A stretch of DNA of 64,000 bases from Gammaproteobacteria bacterium (lineage in GTDB: Bacteria > Pseudomonadota > Gammaproteobacteria > Pseudomonadales > Halieaceae), in assembly GCA_024742415.1 (NCBI GenBank), contig JANSYN010000007.1:218712-282711 (forward strand), given 5' to 3'. Below the pieces are notes generated by a model. That model searched no databases. It had not been told where the DNA came from and saw nothing but the letters and a program-made list of their open reading frames with translations. Below, piece by piece: positions 27,190 through 35,926 of this stretch. The stretch's first letter is position 1; each line of letters opens with the position of its first letter. The position numbers and the translations under genes are program-made.

Positions 27190-27528
27190 TCAGGCGCCGA
27201 TGCTTATGAGTTCGACGGAGTCATTACCTTCACCATCGGACTGAAAGCGGTACTGAACGTCACTGCCCGAAGGCGCGTCTTTCAGCCGGGTATCAGACGG
27301 TAGCTTGAACTCTACCTTCTGGTTGCGGCGTACCGAGCATCGGGACGTATCGTCGTAGCGGCTCACGGAATGGATTTTCACCATTGTCGCGTCCTGCTCG
27401 CCCATCGCCTTGTGTACAACCTTGCCCTCGAGCAGACAGTCTTTTTCCCCTGCGGCGTACGCGTTTTGGGTCGCGGTGCCCGCAATCAGCAGGGCGCAGA
27501 TGGTGGCGGCATAAGTTATTGTTTTCAT
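27190..27528 (-). CDS. Small secreted protein, function unknown
   Basis: 112 residues with a strong ribosome site (AAGGAGG) and a clear signal peptide (TYAATICALLIAGTATQNAYA). The mature part is about 87 residues with two Cys (KDCLLEG, SRCSVRR) that could pair, and a beta-rich look (QKVEFKLPSDTRLKD, SDVQYRFQSDG, DSVELISI). I recognise no family. It is divergent from the Pho-box-preceded gene at 27777, so its promoter shares that intergenic region. Confidence 0.65.
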   Translation of the reverse strand: MKTITYAATICALLIAGTATQNAYAAGEKDCLLEGKVVHKAMGEQDATMVKIHSVSRYDDTSRCSVRRNQKVEFKLPSDTRLKDAPSGSDVQYRFQSDGEGNDSVELISIGA

Positions 27529-27580
27529 GGTGGTTCCTCCTTTTTTGCCAGAATAGCACCGTTATGCAATCTTCCCTAAC

Positions 27581-27609
27581 TTTTCATAAATATTTCACAT
27601 TACTGTAAC
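27581..27609 (+). promoter_or_regulatory. Upstream PhoB-like heptamer triplet
   Basis: TTTTCAT (27581), ATTTCAC (27592) and CTGTAAC (27603) are spaced exactly 11 bp, the PhoB half-site period; the consensus half-site is CTGTCAT. No good -10 hexamer follows at the right distance, so this may be an upstream accessory site for the promoter at 27677-27721 or may affect the divergent gene at 27528. TTTCATAAAT here is repeated exactly in the site in front of the TonB receptor. Confidence 0.55.
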
Positions 27610-27676
27610 AAAGATATGCTTTACCCCGGCGCGCTGGGCCCGGTATGCCCTAAAAAGTCCGCGATTGAGGTGGTAA

Positions 27677-27721
27677 TTGTCATCTGGCTGTCACAGATCT
27701 GTAAGAATCCGGCCATAAAAT
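27677..27721 (+). promoter_or_regulatory. Putative Pho-box promoter of the 27777 gene
   Basis: Three direct heptamers, TTGTCAT (27677), CTGTCAC (27688) and CTGTAAG (27699), recur every 11 bp with 4-bp spacers. The middle pair closely matches the E. coli PhoB box. Ten bases after the third comes TAAAAT (27716-27721), a fair -10 element, and no -35 box is seen, as expected for a PhoB-activated promoter. Confidence 0.7.
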
Positions 27722-27776
27722 GCGGGTTTTGAACTCTTTGCGCCCGTCGGGCGTTGTGTCGCGGAAAAAGCCCTTC

Positions 27777-28136
27777 ATGAAATACATCGTATCGTTGAGC
27801 CTCATAAGTGGTCTGTTGTTCAGCGCGGCGGCGTCGAGCCTGTCGCTGGCCCCTGAGGAATTTGCGGCATCGCGCCAAATGGCCTGCGTATTGGCTGAAC
27901 ATTCCCTGGGAACGTTGAATGAAGAGCAGTACGGCAAGGTTGCCAACTCCCTGCTCGATGACTTTGACGAGAGCGAGCAGGAGCAGATACTGGCCAAGGC
28001 GATTGGCTATTACGATGGACTCATGTTTTCTATCTCCGATAAAGACGATACTGCCATCAACCTGCGCCTGAAGGATTTTGTCGACAGTGCTACCTGTCAG
28101 GGCAGTGGTTATCGCAAGGTCACGCACACGCTGTAA
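27777..28136 (+). CDS. Small secreted protein behind a Pho-box promoter
   Basis: 119 residues from ATG 27777. The signal peptide is YIVSLSLISGLLFSAAAS. The mature chain is acidic and helical (SLLDDFDESEQEQILAKAIGYYDGLM) with two Cys (RQMACVLAEH, DSATCQGSG) that may form a disulfide. I do not recognise the family. The upstream Pho-box array suggests induction on phosphate starvation, and the next gene on the strand is the TonB receptor with a similar promoter, so a shared role is plausible. Confidence 0.65.
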   Translation: MKYIVSLSLISGLLFSAAASSLSLAPEEFAASRQMACVLAEHSLGTLNEEQYGKVANSLLDDFDESEQEQILAKAIGYYDGLMFSISDKDDTAINLRLKDFVDSATCQGSGYRKVTHTL

Positions 28137-28137
28137 C

Positions 28138-28157
28138 TGCCCCGATGTAGCGGGGCA
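28138..28157 (+). terminator. Hairpin directly after the 27777 stop codon
   Basis: TGCCCCG, loop ATGTAG, CGGGGCA form a 7-bp perfect stem starting two bases after the TAA. There is no T-run behind it, so it is a weak terminator or a 3'-end stabiliser. It separates the small secreted protein gene from the receptor promoter. Confidence 0.4.
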
Positions 28158-28314
28158 TAGACCGCCTCGCGAAAAGCCTGAATCGAAGGCCGCCGCCTTC
28201 CCCGTCCCTTTCTGGTTCGACCCGCTTTTTCAAATCAGGAACGACTGCGCGCGCCTGCTCGCTCGCCTTGCCTCTTGGCAGGATACATGCCTGCACCTGC
28301 GCAGCAGTCCTCAC

Positions 28315-28370
28315 GTTTCATAAATCTGCAATAAATTCGTCACGGCTCGTTCATTTGTGGGCTCTAGTAT
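28315..28370 (+). promoter_or_regulatory. Putative Pho-box promoter of the TonB receptor gene
   Basis: Four heptamers GTTTCAT (28315), CTGCAAT (28326), TCGTCAC (28337) and CGTTCAT (28348) lie exactly 11 bp apart, with spacers AAAT, AAAT, GGCT. Each agrees with CTGTCAT at four or five of seven positions. TAGTAT, a -10-like hexamer, starts after a 10-nt gap at 28365, the same geometry as at 27677-27721. No other feature is visible in the 336-bp gap 28137-28472 apart from the hairpin. Confidence 0.6.
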
Positions 28371-28472
28371 CTGCGCATCAAACCCGAGCGTGCACTGCGC
28401 TGCTGGATGCAACCCTGGCCAGCAAGTCGTGCCCTCGAATGGATCAGGTATCCGCTACAAGGCAACCATTTT

Positions 28473-31400
28473 ATGAAGAAAGTCGCGGCGTTCACGGCCC
28501 TGCTGTTATCCACGTTTTCCCTGAACTCTTTCGCCGCCGAGGCCTACTTGTTGCTGTTCCTGGACAAGGCGCCGCTCAAGGGTGCCGCGGTTACCCTCAA
28601 CGGTGTGCCGGTGGGAGTGACCGATGAGCGCGGTAGCGCAGAGTTTGAGGTGTCAGCGGGGCAGAACACACTCACCTTGTCCGACGACGACATTGAGTTT
28701 CCCATCACTTTCAGTGCGGATGAGGGGGAGGAAGTCGAGATACAGGTCACGTTTACCAGCGCCGCGGGCGATGAGCCGGCGGTGGATATCCGACGTTTTG
28801 GCGCGGGTGACAGCGATACCGGCTTCATTACAGGGCGTGTTACCGATACCGCGGGCAATCCCCTGGCGGGTGCCAGCATCGCCCTGGCGGGGACAGCCTA
28901 TGTCGCAACAACCGATGCAGATGGCGTATACGTGCTGGAAGTGCCGCGCGGTGCCTACGACCTCTCGATAAGCGCGCCGGGTTACGACGCCGTCAGCACC
29001 GGCGGTATCCGTGTGATGGCTGGCCTGGGTGTCACCGCCGGTGCCCGCCTGCCCTCAGCCGGGGCGATGGGCACGATTGCCGCGCCACAGATCGAGGAAG
29101 TGTTTGTGCTGGGTGTCTTTGATCCGCAGCAGGATTCTGCCAGCGTGGAGCGCTTTGCCACTTCAATCACCAACGCCATTGATGTCGAGCAGCTGGAAAG
29201 ATTTGGCGATAGCGATGTCGCCTCGGCGCTGAACCGGGTCGCAGGCGTTGCCGTGCTGGATGACAAATACGCGACGGTGCGGGGCCTGGACGGGCGCTAC
29301 ATTTCAAGTTCCCTGAATGGGCTGTTGATGCCCAGTACTGATCCGCAGCGTCGTGATGTGCAGCTCGATCTTTTCCCGACGGATATTGTGCAGGGCATTG
29401 AGATTCAGAAATCCTATACCCCCGACCAACTGGCAACGACGACCGGCGGTTCCATCAAGATCGTCACCAAGGGCATGCCGGACGAGCAGATTCGCAAGGT
29501 TGGCGGCAAGGTGGCCTACAACACCGACTTTACCTTCGATGAAGTGCTCAAGTATCGCGGCAGTAACGACGACTGGCTGACCTACGATAGCGGCTTGCGC
29601 GACTTGCCAGGCGGGATACTCGAAGCCACTGACGGCGGTCGCTCGCTCACAGTCTGCGACCCACGGATCGACCCGGTGCGCTGTACTTCCGAACTGGAAG
29701 CGGCCCAGCTGGGCGTCCTTTTCCAGGACGACTACAACGTCAAGTCCAAGGATGCCCTGCCTGATATGGATGTCTCTGCGGTATTCGCCGACAGGCTGCC
29801 GGCGGGCAACAATGAATGGGGTTACTATCTCGCGGGTGCCTATGACCGCTCGACCAGCGATCGTGGTGACGCAGAATTGACCGACCCGCTGGACATTACC
29901 GGTGGTTATAACCGCACCCAGGAAACGACCTCCCTGACCGGCTACCTGGCGCTGGGCTACGAATACGGCGAAGCCAATGAAGTGCTTTCAAAGACGACTT
30001 TCCTGCGCAACGCAGAAGACACCACCCGCGTCGAGCAGGGTGTCGATAACCAGGAAGGCAATGCCAACGAAGAAGTGATCCTGCAGTGGGTAGAACGCCA
30101 GTTCTGGTCGCAGGCCTTTACCGGGCACAATGAATTTCTGTTCGACTCCGGTAGCCATGAGATTGACTGGAGCATCGCCTACTCGAAGACCGAACGCGAT
30201 GAACCGGATCGTCGCACCTACGCTTACCTGAACAATAACCTGAACCTGTCGGCGTTCGAGCGGCGCTGGTCGTTCCTGGATGAAGACAGCCTCGACTTTG
30301 CCACCGATTACGCGCTGAACCTCGACTGGGGCGAAATCAGCACCACGCAGGTCAAAGTCGGCGTGCTCTGGTCAGACAAGGAACGAACCGTTGACCAGTA
30401 CCGCTTCGGTGTTACGCCGGGCGCACGTGGCAGTGAAGTTGATTTTGGCATTGACCAGGATCTCGAGACCGAGGTGTTGCCTTACTTTAACTTCGCTCTT
30501 GATCGTGTGCGCATTCTGCCCCGAACCGCAGACACCGACTCTTACGAATCACAGGAAGAACTGCAGGCCATTTATCTGAATACCAATACGGATTTTGGCG
30601 AGAACTGGTCGTTCCTGCTTGGCGCGCGCTACGAGGATTTCACCCAGAACCTGGAGTACCCCAATGCGGATACCGACAACAGCGAACTTTCCTATGACGA
30701 CTGGTACCCGGCAGCGAACCTGACCTGGCGTCCTACCGAGGCGCTGCAGGTTCGCCTGGGCTATTCACAGACGGTGTCATACCCCGGCCTGATCGAGCGT
30801 TCCGAGGCGCAGTCCTTTGACCCGGATACGGACGATCCTATATTTGGCAACCCGGACCTGGAAGTGTCGCAAATCGATAACCTTGATCTGCGCGTTGAGT
30901 ACTACTTCGACGACGGTGGCAGCGTCTCGCTCGCGGTGTTCAGCAAGGACATTGATCAACCCGTGGAGCGCGCAGTACCCGATGCCTCGGGTTCGTCAGC
31001 CGACGGTATCACCTTTGTAAACCAGGAAAGCGCAGAGCTTCTGGGTATCGAACTGGACGGCAATTTTACGCTCCTCGATGAAGACGACTACATCTTCTTC
31101 GTTGGCGGCAATATTTCCTATATCGATTCAGAAGTGGAACTGTCTGAAGATTCGCTGCGCCTTGAGGGTGAGTCCGGTGACGGGCGAGCGCTGCAAGGCC
31201 AGTCAGAGTGGCTGGGGAACGTACAGTTCGGCTATGACCATTACCCGACCGAGCAGAAGTTTACGCTCCTCATCAACTACTTCGATGACCGCATCTTCCG
31301 CGTGGCCCGCGGCACCAACACCGGCCCCGAATTCGAGGACGCACGCATGATCGTGGACATCACCTACGAAAAGATGTTTAGCGAGCAGCTGGTGCTCGAG

Positions 31401-31514
31401 GCCACGATCAAGAACCTGACCAACGAAAAAGTCGCGTTCTCACAGAACGGCAGGACGATCGAAAGTTTCGAGACCGGCACACTTATCGGCGTCGGCCTGA
31501 GCTACCAGTTCTAA
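28473..31514 (+). CDS. TonB-dependent outer-membrane receptor with N-terminal carboxypeptidase-regulatory-like domains
   Basis: 1013 residues from ATG 28473. Signal peptide 1-21 (ends FAA). Residues about 25-95 form a PEGA-like beta domain (LKGAAVTLNGVPVGVTDERG). Residues about 115-190 are a carboxypeptidase-regulatory-like domain (TGRVTDTAGNPLAGASI). The plug starts near 215 with the TonB-box-like EEVFVLGV and contains DVASALNRVAGVAV and YATVRGLDGRYISSSLNG. The barrel fills the rest and ends in the OMP-type GVGLSYQF. The substrate is unknown. The lipoprotein gene begins 65 bp downstream, so the two are probably cotranscribed and form an outer-membrane uptake pair, under the Pho-like promoter. 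Confidence 0.9.
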   Translation: MKKVAAFTALLLSTFSLNSFAAEAYLLLFLDKAPLKGAAVTLNGVPVGVTDERGSAEFEVSAGQNTLTLSDDDIEFPITFSADEGEEVEIQVTFTSAAGDEPAVDIRRFGAGDSDTGFITGRVTDTAGNPLAGASIALAGTAYVATTDADGVYVLEVPRGAYDLSISAPGYDAVSTGGIRVMAGLGVTAGARLPSAGAMGTIAAPQIEEVFVLGVFDPQQDSASVERFATSITNAIDVEQLERFGDSDVASALNRVAGVAVLDDKYATVRGLDGRYISSSLNGLLMPSTDPQRRDVQLDLFPTDIVQGIEIQKSYTPDQLATTTGGSIKIVTKGMPDEQIRKVGGKVAYNTDFTFDEVLKYRGSNDDWLTYDSGLRDLPGGILEATDGGRSLTVCDPRIDPVRCTSELEAAQLGVLFQDDYNVKSKDALPDMDVSAVFADRLPAGNNEWGYYLAGAYDRSTSDRGDAELTDPLDITGGYNRTQETTSLTGYLALGYEYGEANEVLSKTTFLRNAEDTTRVEQGVDNQEGNANEEVILQWVERQFWSQAFTGHNEFLFDSGSHEIDWSIAYSKTERDEPDRRTYAYLNNNLNLSAFERRWSFLDEDSLDFATDYALNLDWGEISTTQVKVGVLWSDKERTVDQYRFGVTPGARGSEVDFGIDQDLETEVLPYFNFALDRVRILPRTADTDSYESQEELQAIYLNTNTDFGENWSFLLGARYEDFTQNLEYPNADTDNSELSYDDWYPAANLTWRPTEALQVRLGYSQTVSYPGLIERSEAQSFDPDTDDPIFGNPDLEVSQIDNLDLRVEYYFDDGGSVSLAVFSKDIDQPVERAVPDASGSSADGITFVNQESAELLGIELDGNFTLLDEDDYIFFVGGNISYIDSEVELSEDSLRLEGESGDGRALQGQSEWLGNVQFGYDHYPTEQKFTLLINYFDDRIFRVARGTNTGPEFEDARMIVDITYEKMFSEQLVLEATIKNLTNEKVAFSQNGRTIESFETGTLIGVGLSYQF

Positions 31515-31579
31515 TGACGATCTCAATTTATCAACGCATGCGGTCCAGCTGCATCAATCCAACCCACGGGAAACTAGCC

Positions 31580-34405
31580 ATGTTAAAGAAAGAGCTGTTT
31601 ATTGCGCTGCTTGTCTCGTCGACTGCCCTTTTGACCGCTTGTAGCGGTGGTGAAGGCGACGACGTCACTATCAACATAGATGCGGGTCCGACGACTCCTC
31701 CGGTTGTACCTCCGCCTGTCGTACCGCCACCTGGCGGTGACTGTGACCTTGTTCAGGAGGCAGATTTTGTCTCCTTTAACGCAGACTGCTCTGTGGGCAC
31801 GCTGTCAGGCACTATCGACAGCGATTACACGCTCGCGAGCGGCGTGGAATGGCGCCTGGATGGCGTTGTTCAGGTGGGTGAGGGTAACGGCACCGTCAAT
31901 AGCGATGCCGATGTACAGGCGCTGCGCGATGCTGGCGCAACATTGACTATAGAGCCGGGCACACACGTGCGTGCCTTCAGCGATGGTGTGCTACTGGTGA
32001 CACGAGGCTCAATGCTCATGGCCGAGGGTACTTCCTTTGAGCCAATCACTTTCAGCAGCGTCACCGATGACGATTTCGACGGCCTTGGCGAGTGGGGCGG
32101 CGTGATCATCCAGGGCTTTGCCACACAGTATGGCGCGGGTGGCGCCGGCCCCTGCTTCGGCAGCGGGACGGTGTGTAACGTGAGCGGTGAAGGCGGCGAC
32201 TTTGTCGGCAACTTCGGTGGCAACATCGATGACGACAACAGCGGTACGCTGCGTTATGTGCGTATTGCCGAAGGCGGTTTTATTGCGGGTCCGAACAATG
32301 AGATCAACGGCCTCACCCTGCAAGGTGTTGGCCACGGCACGACCATCGATTTCATTCAGGTCCAGGGTAATCTCGATGACGGTATTGAATGGTTTGGCGG
32401 TACGGTAAACGTGACGCACGCCGTATTGACCAGCAATGACGATGACGACATCGATTTCGACGAGGGCTATCGCGGTAATATCCAGTGGGCGATCGTACAG
32501 AAAAATCCCACCGCAGACGCCCCACAGGGTAGCAACGACCCACGGGGTATCGAAGCGAACTCTTCCGATGAAGACTACGTTCCTGAAACAGAAGCGGTGT
32601 TGGCTAATATCACCTTGATTGGCAGCGACGTCGTTAACAACGACGATGCGCAGGAAGGGCCACAGCCGGGTATGCGTTTGCGCGGTGCAGTGATTGCCGG
32701 TATCTACAACAGCTCGATCGACGAGTTCGACAAGGGGTGTATTCGTATCGACGATGCTGATGTTAACGGCGACGATTCGCTGATCATTGAATCCGACATC
32801 ATGCTGGTCAACGTACTGGGTGATTGTGCAGGGGGCTTCTATGAGCGCCGTGAAGCGGACAATGCTGTCAATGTACAGGAACTGACATTGAGCTACAGCA
32901 GCACTCTGGCGATTCAGGAAGCCGCAGCGCAACTGGACAGCGCACCAGTGATTAATGCTGTGAATAACGGTTCCGGTTTTGTCTTTGAGCAAACCGACTA
33001 CGTCGGGGCGGTAGATCCCAATGGCGAAGCATGGTGGCAGGGTTGGATCCTCGAGGGAACCCTTGGCGAACCAGAAGCAGTAGAGCCCGCAGATTTTGTG
33101 AGCTGTAACGGCGACAACAGCATCTGCACGGTCACCGGCACGATCGATCAGGATTACACCTTTGTCGCAGGCACCGAATGGCGGCTGGATGGTGTGGTGC
33201 GCGTTGGCGAAGGTAACGGTACCGTTGACAATGACGCTGATGTTGCAGCCCTGCAGGCAGCGGGCGCGACGTTGACAATTCGCCCTGGCGTTCATGTACG
33301 CGCCTTCAGCGATGGCGTGTTACTGGTGACCCGCGGTTCCAGGCTCGAAGCAGTGGGTTCAGCGGCCGCTCCGATCACTTTCAGTAGCGTCGCCGATGAC
33401 AACTTCGACGGCCTTGGCGAGTGGGGCGGTGTGGTGATTCAGGGCTTTGCACCACAATATGGGCCCGGCGGCGCCGGCGCCTGTTTCGGTAGCGGTACGG
33501 TGTGTAATGTGCGTGGTGAGGGCGGTGATTTTGTCGGTAACTTCGGTGGCAACATCGACGGCGACGACAGCGGCACGCTGCGCTATGTGCGTATCGCAGA
33601 GGGCGGCTTTATCGCCGGCCCCAACAACGAAATCAACGGCCTGACTCTGCAGGGTGTGGGTCATGGCACAACGCTGGAGTTTATCCAGGTACACGGCAAC
33701 CTCGATGATGGTATCGAGTGGTTTGGCGGTACGGTGAACTTGCGCAATGCGGTATTGACCAGCAATGACGATGACGACATTGATTTCGACGAAGGGTATC
33801 GCGGCAACATGCAGTACATCATTGTGCAGAAGAACCCTACGGCACCTGCACCACAGGGTAGCAACGACCCGCGTGGTATCGAGGCCAACTCATCCGACGA
33901 AGACTACGTGCCAGAGACTAATGCGTCACTCGCCAACGTCCTTGTGCTGGGTAGCGACGTGGTCAACAACGACGCCGCACAGGAAGGCCCGCAACCGGGT
34001 ATGCGCCTGCGTGGAGCCCTGACGACGCGTATCTATAACTCGGCGGTACGCGAGTTTGATAAAGGCTGTGTACGTATCGATGATGCCGACGTGAATGGTG
34101 ACGATTCCCTGATCGTCAGCTCTAACGTCGCACTGGTCAATGTGATCGGCGATTGTGAGGGCGGCTTCTACGAGAAGCGCGCGGCAGATACCGAAATGAA
34201 CGCGGGCCTTGGTTCGGTCAGTATTGACAGCGCCTATGCACTGACTGGCGCTGCTGCGAGCGTGCCGTCCATGGAGTTTATCGAAGTGGATAACGGCTCC
34301 GGCTTCAGCTTCGACAACACCGATTATGTCGGTGCGGTTGAGCCGGGCACTGCAGCGCAGGATGCCTGGTGGTCTGGCTGGATTATCGAAGGGTCATTGC
34401 CCTAG
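31580..34405 (+). CDS. Tandemly duplicated beta-helix-like surface lipoprotein, partner of the TonB receptor
   Basis: 941 residues from ATG 31580. The lipobox STALLTAC puts the lipid Cys near residue 20, then comes a Pro-rich tether (PPVVPPPVVPPPGGD). Two closely similar halves follow at residues about 62-500 and 505-941, offset 443. Each has SGTIDSDYT, EWRLDGVV, TLTIEPGTHVRAFSDGVLLV, EWGGVIIQGFA, LRYVRIAEGGF, NEINGLTLQGVGHGTT, DDGIEWFGG and NDDDDIDFDEGYRG. The pattern of short strands matches a right-handed beta-helix-type family common in secreted Bacteroidota proteins. The many Asp clusters suggest Ca2+ binding. It may capture a ligand for the receptor. The duplication within one chain is unusual. 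Confidence 0.85.
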   Translation: MLKKELFIALLVSSTALLTACSGGEGDDVTINIDAGPTTPPVVPPPVVPPPGGDCDLVQEADFVSFNADCSVGTLSGTIDSDYTLASGVEWRLDGVVQVGEGNGTVNSDADVQALRDAGATLTIEPGTHVRAFSDGVLLVTRGSMLMAEGTSFEPITFSSVTDDDFDGLGEWGGVIIQGFATQYGAGGAGPCFGSGTVCNVSGEGGDFVGNFGGNIDDDNSGTLRYVRIAEGGFIAGPNNEINGLTLQGVGHGTTIDFIQVQGNLDDGIEWFGGTVNVTHAVLTSNDDDDIDFDEGYRGNIQWAIVQKNPTADAPQGSNDPRGIEANSSDEDYVPETEAVLANITLIGSDVVNNDDAQEGPQPGMRLRGAVIAGIYNSSIDEFDKGCIRIDDADVNGDDSLIIESDIMLVNVLGDCAGGFYERREADNAVNVQELTLSYSSTLAIQEAAAQLDSAPVINAVNNGSGFVFEQTDYVGAVDPNGEAWWQGWILEGTLGEPEAVEPADFVSCNGDNSICTVTGTIDQDYTFVAGTEWRLDGVVRVGEGNGTVDNDADVAALQAAGATLTIRPGVHVRAFSDGVLLVTRGSRLEAVGSAAAPITFSSVADDNFDGLGEWGGVVIQGFAPQYGPGGAGACFGSGTVCNVRGEGGDFVGNFGGNIDGDDSGTLRYVRIAEGGFIAGPNNEINGLTLQGVGHGTTLEFIQVHGNLDDGIEWFGGTVNLRNAVLTSNDDDDIDFDEGYRGNMQYIIVQKNPTAPAPQGSNDPRGIEANSSDEDYVPETNASLANVLVLGSDVVNNDAAQEGPQPGMRLRGALTTRIYNSAVREFDKGCVRIDDADVNGDDSLIVSSNVALVNVIGDCEGGFYEKRAADTEMNAGLGSVSIDSAYALTGAAASVPSMEFIEVDNGSGFSFDNTDYVGAVEPGTAAQDAWWSGWIIEGSLP

Positions 34406-34445
34406 TCGGACTTGCCTCGTGACTCTGCCCTGCTGAAGGGCAGCG

Positions 34446-34474
34446 GGCCGCGCTAACAGCGCGGCCTTTTTTTT
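34446..34474 (+). terminator. Rho-independent terminator of the receptor/lipoprotein operon
   Basis: GGCCGCGC, loop TAACA, GCGCGGCC form an 8-bp perfect GC stem followed by eight T. It lies 41 bp after the lipoprotein stop and closes the operon. Confidence 0.9.
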
Positions 34475-34506
34475 GCTGGAAAATAGCGCCGCGACAGTGC
34501 CATAGC

Positions 34507-35664
34507 TTACATCCACGGGTCGTCGGCAAGTCCGAGTTCCGGCCATGGGCCATAGGCTATCGGCTGGCAGTTTCCCACGCCTGTGGCGCCTTCCTTTTGG
34601 TCGGTGACCTGGATAACGGTGTCGCGTATCTGGTGAAGTCGGCGCGCCTGCTCGGGTGTACTGCAATCAGCAATGTGTTCACCTTCGATGTGCAGGTCCC
34701 CGTGCCACTGGCCGTGATGCTTGCCGTCGAAACCGAAATAGAGCCCCGCACCAAGCTGGATACCTGTATCAGCCAGCACCTCGATCTGCAATGTTCGCTC
34801 GCTACCGTCGGCCAGGGCGCACTGCAGTTCGCCCCCGAGCAGGCGCCGGTTGTTTGGATCAAAGCGCAGCCGAGGCTGCATGTCGGTGATCATTAGCTGG
34901 CTGCCATCGGCATACTCGATGCGTGAACTCACCATTTTCTGTTCAAAGCCGGGCATGTTGAACCAGGTAAAGTGCAGGTGCATGCCGTACTGGCTGCCGT
35001 CGCGGCGAGTCATGAGCACGGGGCACCAGATCATCATGAAGCCCGCACCGGCGGGAATGCCGTCGTTGGGTTCGACATCGGCCAGCGGCAGGCCCACGTC
35101 ATAGCGCACGCCCCAGGAGTGGTCACGTGTTGACGTCCAGGTGTCCGGCGTCATCTCAAAGCGCTCACCGGCCAGTTCAATCCAGCCCGATGCAGTGCCG
35201 ATCTGGTGGTAGCGCACCAGTTCGGACATCAGCCGATAATCGCGCTGCAGGTGCGTGCGTTCCTCGGCGAAGGGGGGCACGATGCTCTCGAACAACCAGT
35301 CAAACGCCAGTGGCTGGCAGTCGTTGGCATCGAGTCGAAAGCGAACGGCATGCAAAGGCTCTACGATTTCATAATGAACAGGCCCGACGATAGTCACATC
35401 CGGCTGCGGCGCAAGACGCCTGCTGGCGCGCACTGTGCGCTGCTCAACGCCGCGCGATACGGCCGCGTAGGCATCCATCACATTGCGGTTCGTGTACTTG
35501 CCCAGGCCGAAGCCAATTTGCAGGCTGCCGTCATTGGCCATTGCCATGGCGCAGACTTTCTCGGTCCACGAGGGGTCGGTGGTAGCCACGCAGGCGAAGG
35601 TTTCAGGTATCTGGTGCGTGAAGTTTTCATCGGCGGCAATCAGAGGGCCTACGGGGTTGGGCAT
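34507..35664 (-). CDS. DUF7064/7065-like (AttH-type) protein, function unknown
   Basis: 385 residues from ATG 35664, chosen for AAGGA upstream. The central motif TWTSTRDHSWGVRYDVG is typical of large lipocalin-like proteins related to AttH and carotenoid hydratase, with the Pfam DUF7064/7065 set as my best match. Beta-rich stretches follow (GMHLHFTWFNMPG, LMITDMQPRLRFDPNNRRLLGGE). No signal peptide is present. Homologues sit in genomes that degrade hydrophobic compounds; no activity is established. It is convergent with the lipoprotein operon and divergent from an SDR gene. Confidence 0.6.
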   Translation of the reverse strand: MPNPVGPLIAADENFTHQIPETFACVATTDPSWTEKVCAMAMANDGSLQIGFGLGKYTNRNVMDAYAAVSRGVEQRTVRASRRLAPQPDVTIVGPVHYEIVEPLHAVRFRLDANDCQPLAFDWLFESIVPPFAEERTHLQRDYRLMSELVRYHQIGTASGWIELAGERFEMTPDTWTSTRDHSWGVRYDVGLPLADVEPNDGIPAGAGFMMIWCPVLMTRRDGSQYGMHLHFTWFNMPGFEQKMVSSRIEYADGSQLMITDMQPRLRFDPNNRRLLGGELQCALADGSERTLQIEVLADTGIQLGAGLYFGFDGKHHGQWHGDLHIEGEHIADCSTPEQARRLHQIRDTVIQVTDQKEGATGVGNCQPIAYGPWPELGLADDPWM

Positions 35665-35926
35665 GATCGGTTCCTTTTCGGTTGATGCGGTTGATTGCGG
35701 GTCACTCTGGCCTGGCGCCCGCTGGCTGCTGGCCCGGAGCCTGTGCGGCGATCGTGCGTGCCGGGGCCTCGACATCCGCCAGTCCAGCGCACATCATAAC
35801 CAACTGCGCGCCACTTGCGCGGCGGCTGCGTTGGTAAAATCGGCCGTGGGCCAACAACTCAGCCGTCCGCGTCCAGAGCGGCGCGACGGGGATAGAGACA
35901 GCCATCACTCTAAAAAAGGTAATCCA

